From Pseudomonas fluorescens (lineage in GTDB: Bacteria > Pseudomonadota > Gammaproteobacteria > Pseudomonadales > Pseudomonadaceae): DNA of 64,000 nt. Below are positions 53,718 through 63,285 of this stretch, one piece after another. The DNA is taken from positions 496,001 to 560,000 of the forward strand of contig NZ_CABVIR010000003.1 of assembly GCF_902498065.1 (NCBI RefSeq). The letters run 5' to 3'. The notes below the pieces were generated by a model that ran no database searches, was not told where the DNA came from, and saw only the letters and a list, made by a program, of their open reading frames with translations. Position 1 is the stretch's first letter. Every line of letters begins with the position of its first letter. The position numbers and the translations under genes are program-made.

Positions 53718-53830
53718 GCGATGCAAAACTTGCCCCCAATCTCTGTTGGCGCTTCTGTGGATAAGATGTTCGCTGACCGCTGTAACCCTTATAGGTAGGG
53801 CCTTTCAGTGATGTGATTAAAAAACGTTCA
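53718..53830. repeat. DnaA-box repeat, copy 3
   Basis: AACTTGCCCCCAATCTCTGT, TGGCGCTTC, TGTGGATAA (53756-53764), GATGTTCGC, and a TAGGGCCTTTCAG...AAAAAACG tail. It is most like copy 4. Confidence 0.78.
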
Positions 53831-53889
53831 ATTTGCTGGATTAGAGGATAAATACCTACGTAACCCCCTGATTTTTCGTGACCTCTACC

Positions 53890-54012
53890 GTTTTTCCACA
53901 GCAGGGCAAAAGTTGCCCCCAAAGTCTGTTGGCGCTTCTGTGGATAAGGTGTTCGCCATCCGCTACAGGCCACGTATTGCGTGGCTTTCAGCTGTCAGGT
54001 CAAAAAACAACC
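53890..54012. repeat. DnaA-box repeat, copy 4
   Basis: AGTTGCCCCCAAAGTCTGTT, GGCGCTTC, TGTGGATAA (53939-53947), GGTGTTCGCC, CCGCTACAGGCC, and a GGCTTTCAGCTGTCAGGTCAAAAAACAACC tail in register with copies 1 and 3. Confidence 0.78.
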
Positions 54013-54059
54013 AATCGCTGTTTAAAACCCTGCTTCTGTATAAGTCACGGATTTTCTTT

Positions 54060-54160
54060 GGTTTCTGTGGAGAAAGTTACGCGTCATCTGACACTTGTCC
54101 CCATTAGCTGTGGGTGGATGTGTGGATAACTTGTTTGCGAAAGGCTGGAAGCCACGAACG
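54060..54160. repeat. DnaA-box repeat, divergent copy 5
   Basis: ACACTTGTCCCCATTAGCTGTG, TGTGGATAA (54121-54129), CTTGTTTGCG. The left and central blocks match the family; the tail is lost. Confidence 0.6.
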
Positions 54161-54264
54161 GCATAGTGCTGAACGCAATAGATTATATTTCGTACAGTTC
54201 TAAGGCGGTGGAGAATCAGAAAGGGATGTATGGCGAGGAATGACGCTATCGTCGGAACGCCGCC

Positions 54265-54351
54265 CGGAGCAAGCTTGCTCCTACAGGGGAATCGGGGCGT
54301 AAGCCAATTTCGTGAACGACCCGGGCCTGTAGGAGCAAGCTTGCTCGCGAT
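54265..54351. repeat. REPIN, GCAAGCTTGC type
   Basis: GGAGCAAGCTTGCTCCTACAGG and inverted CCTGTAGGAGCAAGCTTGCTCGCGAT, just beyond the gbcA stop. Confidence 0.88.
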
Positions 54352-54362
54352 GCTTTTGATCT

Positions 54363-55658
54363 TTAACCCTGAACCGGTACCCCTTTGAGATAAGGCGCAG
54401 GTTCCGCGCCCAGATTGTTCAGCAACCGCTCGCTGTACCAATCCACAAAGTTCACCACGCCAAACTCGTAAGTCTTGGAGTAAGGGCCCGGCTGGTACGC
54501 CGTGGAGTTGATCCCGCGCTGGTTCTCTTCTGCCAGGCGACGGTCCTGGTCGTTGGTCGCATCCCAGACCTGGCGCATGCGCTCCACGTCGTAGTCCACG
54601 CCTTCAACCGCGTCCTTGTGCACGATCCACTTGGTGGTGACCATGGTTTCCTGAGCACTGATCGGCCACACGGTGAAGACGATGATGTGGTCGCCCATGC
54701 AGTGGTTCCACGAGTGCGGCAGGTGCAGGATGCGCATCGAGCCCAGGTCCGGGTTCTTGATGCGGCCCATGAGTTTGGCGCAGCCCTGTTTGCCGTCCAG
54801 GGTCATCGACACGGTGCCCTTGAGCAGCGGCATGCGCACGATGCGGTTACGCAGGCCGAAGCTGGCGTGGGCGTAAGGAATCTTCTCGGCTTCCCAGGCA
54901 GCGGCGGAGGCGGCGACGTGATCCTTGAAGGCCTGGTCGGCACGTGGGTCGGTGACGTCGTCCCATTCCAGCAGGGTTTTCAGCAATTCCGGGTGCGACG
55001 CGTTGCAGTGATAGCACTCGCGGTTGTTTTCCAGTACCAGTTTCCAGTTGGCCTTTTCCATCAAGGTGGTTTGCACCGCCACCTTGGTGTTCTCCATGTC
55101 GTACGGTTCCATGTAATGGTTGAGCGTCGACAGGAAGTCATCGATGGCCGGCGGGTTCTCCGACAGGCTGATGAAGATGTAGCCGCCGGCGGTCTTCACG
55201 TTCACCGGTTTGAGGCCGTACTGTTTCATGTCGAAGTCGGCGCCCATCTCGGTGCCGGCGAACAGCAGGCGACCGTCCAGTTCGTAGGTCCACTGGTGGT
55301 AGTGGCAAACCAGCTTGGCGACTTTGCCTTTTTCGCTGGTGCACAGCCGCGAACCGCGGTGACGGCAGACGTTGTGGAAGGCGTGAACCACGCCCTCGGC
55401 GCCACGAATCACGATGATCGGGTTCTTGCCGACTTGCAGGGTCAGGTAGTTGCCCTTGGTCGGAATCTCACAGGTCATGCCGGCGATCAACCACTCTTTC
55501 TGGAAGATCTCCTGCATGTCGATATCAAACAGCCGCTCGTCAGAGTAAAACGGCTGCGGCAGCGAGAAAGTGCGCTCGCGCTCTTGCAGCATCTGTGCGG
55601 TGGCCTTGCGTGCGGGTTCCAGCGGATCGCCCAGGCTGATTTTTGCGGTGACGTCCAT
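54363..55658 (-). CDS. gbcA: Glycine betaine monooxygenase, Rieske oxygenase subunit
   Basis: A 431-residue Rieske non-heme iron oxygenase removing one methyl of glycine betaine to give dimethylglycine and formaldehyde. The Rieske ligands are C98-x-H100 and C118-x2-H121 (CRHRGSRLC / CHYHQW). The mononuclear iron site region is ENNRECYHCNASHPEL. GAGGA precedes ATG 55658; the much longer open frame has no ribosome site. It is divergent from its reductase gbcB. Confidence 0.95.
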   Translation of the reverse strand: MDVTAKISLGDPLEPARKATAQMLQERERTFSLPQPFYSDERLFDIDMQEIFQKEWLIAGMTCEIPTKGNYLTLQVGKNPIIVIRGAEGVVHAFHNVCRHRGSRLCTSEKGKVAKLVCHYHQWTYELDGRLLFAGTEMGADFDMKQYGLKPVNVKTAGGYIFISLSENPPAIDDFLSTLNHYMEPYDMENTKVAVQTTLMEKANWKLVLENNRECYHCNASHPELLKTLLEWDDVTDPRADQAFKDHVAASAAAWEAEKIPYAHASFGLRNRIVRMPLLKGTVSMTLDGKQGCAKLMGRIKNPDLGSMRILHLPHSWNHCMGDHIIVFTVWPISAQETMVTTKWIVHKDAVEGVDYDVERMRQVWDATNDQDRRLAEENQRGINSTAYQPGPYSKTYEFGVVNFVDWYSERLLNNLGAEPAPYLKGVPVQG

Positions 55659-55953
55659 CGATGTGATCCTCAAGGCCATTCTGTGTGGCCGGCGAAAGTG
55701 GCTAATCAGGTTGCTGCTCAGGTTTGCTACGCAAGGTGTAAAGGTTGTGTCTTGGTATGGGGCGAGTGTGGGGCCGGCGTTGCGCGGAACCTTATCCATG
55801 GGCGACATGGCCCAATCTGTTCCCGACGCGCAACCCCCGGTAGTTGCGGGCTGGTCGCGATAAGTATGTGAATGTCGCAGATAGGTAAATGGGTGGGTCG
55901 CGCTATACGCAGAATCGCCAACATAAGGCCGACCATCGGCGGTGGAGAACAGC
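55659..55953. other. Divergent gbcA / gbcB regulatory region
   Basis: A 295-bp gap holding both promoters. Known Pseudomonas biology places GbdR activation here, but I cannot define a site by eye. No gene is supported. Confidence 0.5.
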
Positions 55954-57054
55954 ATGTCCAACAGCTTCCTGAATCCGGTAACCACCCAGACCTGGGCCAA
56001 TGGCCGACACATCGTCCGTTGCGTCAAAGTCATCCAGGAAACCTGGGATGTGCGCACCTTCTGTTTTATGGCCGACCAGCCGATCCTGTTCTTCTTCAAA
56101 CCGGGTCAGTTCGTCACCCTGGAGCTGGAAATCGAAGGCGTGCCGATCATGCGCTCCTACACCATTTCCAGCTCGCCGTCGGTGCCGTACAGCTTCTCGG
56201 TGACCATCAAACGCGTACCGGGCGGCAAGGTGTCGAACTGGCTGCATGACACCCTGCATGAAGGTCAGGAGCTGGCGGTGCACGGTCCGGTCGGGCTGTT
56301 CAACGCCATGGATTTCACCGCGCCGAAAGTGCTCTACCTCAGCGGCGGTGTCGGTATTACACCGGTGATGTCGATGACACGCTGGTTCTACGACACCAAC
56401 GGCAACGTCGACATGGTGTTTATCCACAGCGCCCGTTCGCCGAAAGACATCATTTACCACCGCGAGCTGGAACACATGGCGTCGCGGATCGACAACTTCA
56501 GCCTGCACCTGATTTGCGAGAAGCATGGCCTGGGCGAGCCGTGGGCCGGTTATCGCGGTTACCTGAACCACAAGATGCTGGAACTGATGGCGCCGGACTT
56601 CCTTGAGCGCGAAGTGTTCTGCTGCGGCCCGACGCCGTACATGAACGCGGTCAAGCGCATGCTCGAAGCCGCCGGTTTTGACATGAAGCGGTATCACGAG
56701 GAATCCTTCGGCGCGACGCCACCGGAAGCCCGTGCCGATGCGGTGGAACAGGCCGAAATTGCAGCCGACGCGCCGGAAGTCGATTTGGCGGACCTGCATC
56801 AAGTCGAATTTATCTCGTCCGGCAAGAGTATTCGCGTGGCCCCAGGTGAAACCGTGCATGCGGCGGCGGCCAAGCTGGGCCTGCTTATTCCAAAGGCCTG
56901 CGGGATGGGAATCTGCGGCACGTGCAAGGTGATGAAGCTGGGAGGCGAGGTCGAAATGGACCACAACGGCGGGATCACCGAGGAAGACGAAGCCGAGGGA
57001 TACATTCTTTCGTGCTGCAGCGTGCCGAAGGGTGATGTGCGCATCGAGTTTTAA
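55954..57054 (+). CDS. gbcB: Glycine betaine monooxygenase, reductase subunit
   Basis: A 366-residue flavin/iron-sulfur reductase that passes electrons from NAD(P)H to GbcA. The FAD-binding motif is RSYTISSSP and the NAD region is LSGGVGITPVMSM. The C-terminal plant-type [2Fe-2S] domain has CGMGICGTCKV and a final Cys in LSCCS. GGAG six bases upstream selects ATG 55954 over a GTG at 55942. Confidence 0.95.
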   Translation: MSNSFLNPVTTQTWANGRHIVRCVKVIQETWDVRTFCFMADQPILFFFKPGQFVTLELEIEGVPIMRSYTISSSPSVPYSFSVTIKRVPGGKVSNWLHDTLHEGQELAVHGPVGLFNAMDFTAPKVLYLSGGVGITPVMSMTRWFYDTNGNVDMVFIHSARSPKDIIYHRELEHMASRIDNFSLHLICEKHGLGEPWAGYRGYLNHKMLELMAPDFLEREVFCCGPTPYMNAVKRMLEAAGFDMKRYHEESFGATPPEARADAVEQAEIAADAPEVDLADLHQVEFISSGKSIRVAPGETVHAAAAKLGLLIPKACGMGICGTCKVMKLGGEVEMDHNGGITEEDEAEGYILSCCSVPKGDVRIEF

Positions 57055-57056
57055 AC

Positions 57057-57150
57057 CTGTGGGAGCGAGCCTGCTCGCGATAGCGGTCTGTCAGTCAACA
57101 TCTCTGTTGGATATGACGGCCTCATCGCGAGCAGGCTCGCTCCCACAAGG
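57057..57150. repeat. REPIN, GAGCCTGCTCGC type
   Basis: CTGTGGGAGCGAGCCTGCTCGCGATAGCGG and inverted ATCGCGAGCAGGCTCGCTCCCACA, between convergent gbcB and the SDR gene. Confidence 0.93.
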
Positions 57151-57159
57151 ATTGGTGCT

Positions 57160-57984
57160 TCAGTCCACAAACAAGTCGGTCATCAGCTTGTCGTTGGTAC
57201 CGGGTTCAAAGCGGTAGTGATCGAATTCGGTCACGCCATGCTCCCGCAGAATCTCTTCATCAATCAGCAACCGTCCGGTAATGCGGCGACCGCTGCTGTC
57301 CAGAATCACATGAGCAGCATCCGCCATGATTGCGGGCGTACGCGCATGCTTGAACGACTCCCGCGAGCCCAGCTGAAACTCGATGGCGGCGGTGGCGATC
57401 ATGGTCTGCGGCCACAGTGAGTTGACGCTGATGCCGTAATGCTTGAATTCCTCGCTCATGCCCAGCGTGAGCATGCTCATGCCGTATTTGGTCACGGTGT
57501 ACGGGGCGTATTGGGCGAACCACTGGGTCGCCAGGTTCAGTGGCGGTGACAGGTTGAGGATATGGCCGCTGCTCTTCTTCAGGTAGGGCAGGGCGGCCTG
57601 ACTGCACAGCAACACGGCGCGGGTGTTGATCTGGTGCATCAGGTCAAAGCGTTTGAGCTCGACGTGTTGAACGCCGGTCAGCTTGATGGCGCCGGCGTTG
57701 TTGACCAGCGCATCGATGCCGCCGAAATGCTCATTGGCCTTGGCCAGTGCTTCACGCACCGCGACTTCATCGCGCACATCCACCTGCAAGGCCAGCGCCT
57801 TGCCGCCAACGGCTTCAACTTCCTTCGCGACGCTGAAAATCGTACCCGGCAACTTCGGATGCGGCTCGGCACTTTTGGCCGCAATCACAATGTTGGCCCC
57901 ATCCCGTGCGGCTCGCAGCGCGATCTCGCGACCAATCCCGCGACTGGCGCCGGTGATGAACAGGGTTTTGCCTTGTAATGACAT
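57160..57984 (-). CDS. Short-chain dehydrogenase/reductase (HSDL2-like)
   Basis: A 274-residue SDR. The NAD(P) motif is TGASRGIG and NNAGAIKLTG follows. The catalytic set comprises NLSPPLN (Ser) and YTVTKYGM (Tyr and Lys). The KSAEPHPKLPGTIFSVAKEVE stretch and the distinctive NLSPPL around the catalytic Ser resemble the HSDL2 group of SDRs. AGGAG precedes the ATG. The substrate is unknown and there is no clear link to betaine metabolism. Confidence 0.85.
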   Translation of the reverse strand: MSLQGKTLFITGASRGIGREIALRAARDGANIVIAAKSAEPHPKLPGTIFSVAKEVEAVGGKALALQVDVRDEVAVREALAKANEHFGGIDALVNNAGAIKLTGVQHVELKRFDLMHQINTRAVLLCSQAALPYLKKSSGHILNLSPPLNLATQWFAQYAPYTVTKYGMSMLTLGMSEEFKHYGISVNSLWPQTMIATAAIEFQLGSRESFKHARTPAIMADAAHVILDSSGRRITGRLLIDEEILREHGVTEFDHYRFEPGTNDKLMTDLFVD

Positions 57985-58090
57985 GCGTGCGCTCCTGATT
58001 ATTGTTATCTGAGCGATTCAATGTAGACCAAGGCGTGTGGCGTGATCATGCAGTCATCGATGGCGCCAGAACAGACGCAGAGTCGCCTGG

Positions 58091-58240
58091 GTCGCTGGCA
58101 AGCCAGCACCTACAGGTTTTGTGTCGTCCAGAAGAGGGGTGTTTTGATGCGAAATTGTAGGAGTCGGCTTGCCGGCGATGGCGGTGTGTCGGGCATCCCG
58201 CGTCGAGGCGATCGCTGGCAAGCCAGCTCCTGCAGGTTTT
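58091..58240. repeat. Cluster of three REP units with a 35-bp direct repeat
   Basis: TCGCTGGCAAGCCAGC units at 58092 and 58212 flank a third, inverted unit (GTAGGAGTCGGCTTGCCGGCGATGG). The first and third share the adjoining CAGGTTTTGTGTCGT, giving a direct repeat (58093-58127 and 58213-58247) that ends at the ltaE stop. Confidence 0.85.
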
Positions 58241-58246
58241 GTGTCG

Positions 58247-59287
58247 TTAGCGGGACATCACTTCGCGGATATCCGCCGCCAACTCACGAACACGTTCTTC
58301 TTCGGTGTCCCACGAGCACATGAAGCGCGCGCCGCCGTTGCCGATGAAGGTGTAGAAGCGCCAGCCCTTGGCGGTCAGTGCGGCGATGGCCGGTTCCGAG
58401 AGTTGCAGGAACACGCCGTTGGCCTGCACCGGGAACATCAGTTCCACGCCCTGGATGTCGCTGACCAGCTGGGCGAGCAATTGCGCGCAATGGTTGGCGT
58501 GGCGGGCGTATTTGAGCCAGGCGTCGTTTTCCAGAATCCCGACCCACGGTGCCGAAAGGAAGCGCATTTTCGAGGCCAGTTGCCCGGCCTGTTTGCAGCG
58601 GTAGTCGAAGTCTTCGGCCAGTTTGTGGTTGAAGAACAGAATCGCCTCGCCGACGGCCATGCCGTTTTTCGTGCCGCCGAAGCACAGCACGTCGACACCG
58701 GCCTTCCAGGTCAGGTCGGCCGGCGTGCAGCCGAGGAACGCGCAAGCGTTGGAAAAGCGCGCGCCGTCCATGTGCAGGTTCAGGCCGAGTTCTTTACAGG
58801 TGGCGCTGATGGCGCGGATTTCTTCCGGGGTGTAGACGCTGCCGACTTCGGTGGCCTGGGTCAGGGTCACGACGCGCGGTTTCGGGTAGTGGATGTCCTG
58901 GCGCTTGAGGGCCACTTCGCGGATCGATTCCGGGGTCAGCTTGCCGTTCTCGGTGCGGGCGACCAGCAGTTTGGAGCCGTTGGAAAAGAATTCCGGGGCG
59001 CCGCATTCGTCGGTTTCGACGTGGGCGGTTTCCGAGCAGATCACGCTGTGGTAACTCTGGCACAGTGACGACAGGGCCAACGAGTTGGCGGCGGTGCCGT
59101 TGAAGGCGAAGAACACTTCGCAGTCGGTTTCGAACAGTTTGCGGAAATCATCGGACGCGCGAGCGGTCCATTCATCGTCGCCGTATGCGCGCTGGTGGCC
59201 GTGGTTGGCCTTTTCCATGGCAGCCCAGGCTTCAGGGCAGATACCGGAATAGTTGTCGCTGGCGAATTGTTGGCTCTTATCGGTCAT
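58247..59287 (-). CDS. ltaE: Low-specificity L-threonine aldolase
   Basis: A 346-residue PLP enzyme cleaving threonine and allo-threonine to glycine and acetaldehyde (and acting on related beta-hydroxy amino acids). The PLP Lys is in CFGGTKNGMAVGEAILFF, and HMDGARFSNA carries the ring-binding Asp. Orthologues sit in the gbc-sox region of Pseudomonas (ltaA), tying it to glycine/serine metabolism. ATG 59287 is preferred; 51 bp of upstream open frame lacks a good ribosome site. Confidence 0.92.
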   Translation of the reverse strand: MTDKSQQFASDNYSGICPEAWAAMEKANHGHQRAYGDDEWTARASDDFRKLFETDCEVFFAFNGTAANSLALSSLCQSYHSVICSETAHVETDECGAPEFFSNGSKLLVARTENGKLTPESIREVALKRQDIHYPKPRVVTLTQATEVGSVYTPEEIRAISATCKELGLNLHMDGARFSNACAFLGCTPADLTWKAGVDVLCFGGTKNGMAVGEAILFFNHKLAEDFDYRCKQAGQLASKMRFLSAPWVGILENDAWLKYARHANHCAQLLAQLVSDIQGVELMFPVQANGVFLQLSEPAIAALTAKGWRFYTFIGNGGARFMCSWDTEEERVRELAADIREVMSR

Positions 59288-59420
59288 GGCCCTGCTTTCC
59301 GTGGTCGAGACGCTTATGGTGAAGCGTCTCGTGGTCAATGATGGTGCGCACTTTACCGAAGATCATCCGGCGAGCACACGGGATGCGTCTGACAGAACAA
59401 TACAAAGACGACGGGCAATT

Positions 59421-60131
59421 ATGCACATGACGCAACGGGATGGGGCACTGGATCTGCTGAAGTGGCTGGCGCTGCTGAGTATGGTGCTCGATCACCTGCG
59501 ATATGTCGGTTATTCCCTCGATTTTCTGTATGTGCCCGGGCGACTGGCATTCCCGTGGTTCTGTCTGGCGATGGCGGCGAACCTCGCGCGCTCACGGCAA
59601 GTAACGCATCAATGGCGCTATCTGGGCTGGTTGGTGCTGTTCAGTGTCATCAGCGAAATCCCTTACAGGATGTTCATTCCTGATCCCGACACTTTGAACG
59701 TGTTGCCGACGCTGGCGCTGGGGCTGTTGGTTGCGCGTGGCTGGCAGCAGCCAACGCTGCAATCGCGCCTGTTGGCTGTCGGCGCTCTAACGCTGGCGGC
59801 GCTGTTCCCGCAATGGCTGATGTTTGGTTTCTTCGGCGTTCTGTTGCCGCTGGCGATGTTGCTGGTGTTGAGGCGGCCTTGGTATTTCAGCCTGTTTCCG
59901 GGGCTGGTGTGCCTGGCCGCCAATCAATGGGAGGTGCTGTATCACGCCGCGCGGTTCGGTAGCGTTGCAGCCGTTCTCGGCATCGCCACTTGTCTGATCG
60001 CGCCATTGCTCGGGCTGTTCCTGTTGCGACATGCCCGGCATTTCCAGCCGCCGCCGATGCAGCGTTGGGCGTATGCCTTCTATCCGTTGCATTTCCTCCT
60101 GCTGCTAATCATCCGCCACATTGCCGCATAA
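59421..60131 (+). CDS. TraX-family membrane protein
   Basis: A 236-residue inner-membrane protein with about seven hydrophobic segments. N-terminal DLLKWLALLSMVLDHLRYVGY, then PGRLAFPWFCLAMAANLAR and FYPLHFLLLLIIRHI, match the TraX family. TraX acetylates F-pilin, but chromosomal TraX-like proteins are general acyltransferase-like membrane proteins. There are no conjugation genes here. The start is ATG 59421 or 59427; the frame upstream overlaps ltaE antisense. Confidence 0.85.
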   Translation: MHMTQRDGALDLLKWLALLSMVLDHLRYVGYSLDFLYVPGRLAFPWFCLAMAANLARSRQVTHQWRYLGWLVLFSVISEIPYRMFIPDPDTLNVLPTLALGLLVARGWQQPTLQSRLLAVGALTLAALFPQWLMFGFFGVLLPLAMLLVLRRPWYFSLFPGLVCLAANQWEVLYHAARFGSVAAVLGIATCLIAPLLGLFLLRHARHFQPPPMQRWAYAFYPLHFLLLLIIRHIAA

Positions 60132-60132
60132 C

Positions 60133-60226
60133 CCTGTGGGAGCTGGCTTGCCTGCGATAGCGGTGGGTCAGCCGCCTTCACTGCTGAATGTGCCGCCACC
60201 ATCGCTGGCAAGCCAGCTCCCACAGG
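60133..60226. repeat. REPIN, TGGCTTGCC type
   Basis: CCCTGTGGGAGCTGGCTTGCCTGCGATAGCGG with inverted CATCGCTGGCAAGCCAGCTCCCACAGGG. Confidence 0.9.
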
Positions 60227-60413
60227 GTTTCTCGCTGATTTGAGAACGGGGCTTGGCCTGTCATTTCCCGCCATGTCGTAAACGCACCTTTGCGTGGCGT
60301 CCGTAGGCATTTGACCTGTCTGCGCCGGTCATACCATCGCTATCAAAGGGCACTGCCGAAACGCCGTGCCTTACCGAGACGAATGGCGCACAGATGCCGC
60401 TGGGAGAGACGCG

Positions 60414-61667
<1,254 letters not shown>

Positions 61668-61690
61668 GCGCGGTTTTGGAGTAAATGACT

Positions 61691-62941
61691 ATGCAACGCT
61701 ACTCGGGCTTCGGCCTCTTCAAACACTCCCTCAGCCATCACGAAAACTGGCAGAAAATGTGGCGCACGCCGACCCCTAAAAAGGTCTATGACGTGGTCAT
61801 CGTCGGCGGTGGCGGGCATGGTCTCGCCACGGCTTACTACCTGGCCAAGGAACACGGCATCACCAACGTGGCCGTGGTCGAGAAAGGCTGGCTGGGCGGC
61901 GGTAACACCGCGCGCAACACCACCATCGTTCGCTCCAACTACCTGTGGGACGAATCGGCGCACCTGTACGAACACGCGATGAAATTGTGGGAAGGCCTGT
62001 CCCAGGACCTGAACTACAACGTGATGTTCTCCCAGCGCGGCGTTTACAACCTGTGCCACACCCTGCAGGACATTCGTGATTCCGAGCGTCGGGTCAGCGC
62101 CAACCGCCTCAACGGCGTGGACGGTGAACTGCTCGATGCCAAGCAAGTAGCCGACGAGATCCCGTACCTCGACTGCTCGAAGAACACTCGCTACCCGGTG
62201 ATGGGCGCAACCGTTCAGCGTCGCGGCGGCGTGGCCCGTCACGATGCCGTGGCGTGGGGCTTTGCCCGTGCCGCCGACGCACTGGGCGTGGACCTGATCC
62301 AGCAGACCGAAGTGATCGGTTTCCGCAAGGAAAACGGCGTGTGCATCGGCGTTGAAACCAACAAGGGCTTCATCGGCGCCAAGCGCGTCGGCGTGGTCAC
62401 TGCCGGTAACTCCGGGCACATGGCCAAGCTCGCCGGTTTCCGTCTGCCGATCGAATCGCACCCGCTGCAAGCGCTGGTGTCCGAGCCGATCAAACCGATT
62501 ATCGACAGCGTGATCATGTCCAACGCCGTGCACGGCTACATCAGCCAGTCCGACAAGGGCGACCTGGTGATCGGCGCCGGTATCGACGGCTACAACGGCT
62601 ACGGCCAGCGTGGTTCGTACCCGGTGATCGAGCACACCATCCAGGCCATCGTCGAGATGTTCCCGGTGTTGTCCCGCGTGCGCATGAACCGGCAGTGGGG
62701 CGGCATCGTCGACACCACGCCGGATGCCTGCCCGATCATCTCCAAAACCCCGGTCCCGAACATGTTCTTCAACTGCGGTTGGGGCACCGGTGGCTTCAAG
62801 GCAACACCTGGCTCGGGCAACGTGTTTGCCGCAAGCCTGGCCAAGGGCGAAATGCACCCATTGGCCGCACCTTTCTCCATCGACCGTTTCCACAACGGTG
62901 CGTTGATCGATGAACACGGCGCTGCTGCGGTTGCCCACTAA
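61691..62941 (+). CDS. soxB: Sarcosine oxidase beta subunit
   Basis: A 416-residue flavin-containing subunit of heterotetrameric sarcosine oxidase, which converts sarcosine to glycine. The FAD motif is [41 protein letters not shown] is highly conserved and includes the covalent-FMN His region. GGAG nine bases upstream favours ATG 61691 over an ATG six bases earlier. It follows glyA by 23 bp. Confidence 0.96.
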   Translation: MQRYSGFGLFKHSLSHHENWQKMWRTPTPKKVYDVVIVGGGGHGLATAYYLAKEHGITNVAVVEKGWLGGGNTARNTTIVRSNYLWDESAHLYEHAMKLWEGLSQDLNYNVMFSQRGVYNLCHTLQDIRDSERRVSANRLNGVDGELLDAKQVADEIPYLDCSKNTRYPVMGATVQRRGGVARHDAVAWGFARAADALGVDLIQQTEVIGFRKENGVCIGVETNKGFIGAKRVGVVTAGNSGHMAKLAGFRLPIESHPLQALVSEPIKPIIDSVIMSNAVHGYISQSDKGDLVIGAGIDGYNGYGQRGSYPVIEHTIQAIVEMFPVLSRVRMNRQWGGIVDTTPDACPIISKTPVPNMFFNCGWGTGGFKATPGSGNVFAASLAKGEMHPLAAPFSIDRFHNGALIDEHGAAAVAH

Positions 62942-62955
62942 CAGGAGAAATCCCC

Positions 62956-63285
62956 ATGTTGCATATCTTCTGTCCTCACTGCGGCGAACTGCGCTCCGAA
63001 GAGGAATTCCACGCATCCGGCCAGGCGCACATCCCGCGCCCACTGGATCCGAACAGCTGCACCGACGAGGAGTGGGGCGACTACATGTTCTTCCGCGATA
63101 ACCCTCGCGGTCTGCACCACGAACTCTGGGATCACGTTGCCGGTTGCCGTCAGTACTTCAACGTCACCCGCGACACCGTGACCTACGAGATTCTCGAGAC
63201 CTACAAGATCGGCACCAAGCCACAATTCACCGACAAGACCGATAGCTCGAAAGCGGCTACGACGGCTCTGGGAGAGAAGGTATGA
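62956..63285 (+). CDS. soxD: Sarcosine oxidase delta subunit
   Basis: A 109-residue zinc-binding small subunit. The ligands are visible: FCPHCGELRSEEEF (two Cys plus His) and the later DHVAGCRQYFNVTRDTVTYEI. AGGAG precedes the ATG, 14 bp after soxB. The stop overlaps the soxA start by 4 bp. Confidence 0.95.
   Translation: MLHIFCPHCGELRSEEEFHASGQAHIPRPLDPNSCTDEEWGDYMFFRDNPRGLHHELWDHVAGCRQYFNVTRDTVTYEILETYKIGTKPQFTDKTDSSKAATTALGEKV

Larger units (their letters stand above)
53532..54264. other. Non-coding repeat region between the asnB relic and gbcA
   Basis: An AT-rich stretch dominated by degenerate repeats that carry DnaA boxes. Minus-strand frames across it (53668-53973) are made of the repeats themselves (recurring YPQKRQQ-like peptides) and are not believed to be genes. 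Confidence 0.6.

Noticed and set aside
53668-53973. 101-codon minus-strand frame with repeated YPQKRQQ-like peptide
   Set aside because: The peptide repeats only reflect translation of the DnaA-box DNA repeats; similar nonsense peptides occur in a frame at 51323-51505.
51341-54160. Chromosomal origin of replication
   Set aside because: DnaA boxes are present, but dnaA, dnaN, rpmH or gidA are not nearby and no AT-rich 13-mer array was seen. A relic plasmid origin or titration site remains possible and is listed as a finding.
2747-60226. CRISPR array from recurring GC-rich repeats
   Set aside because: The repeats are scattered, paired inverted palindromes between genes, not regularly spaced direct repeats, and no cas genes are present.
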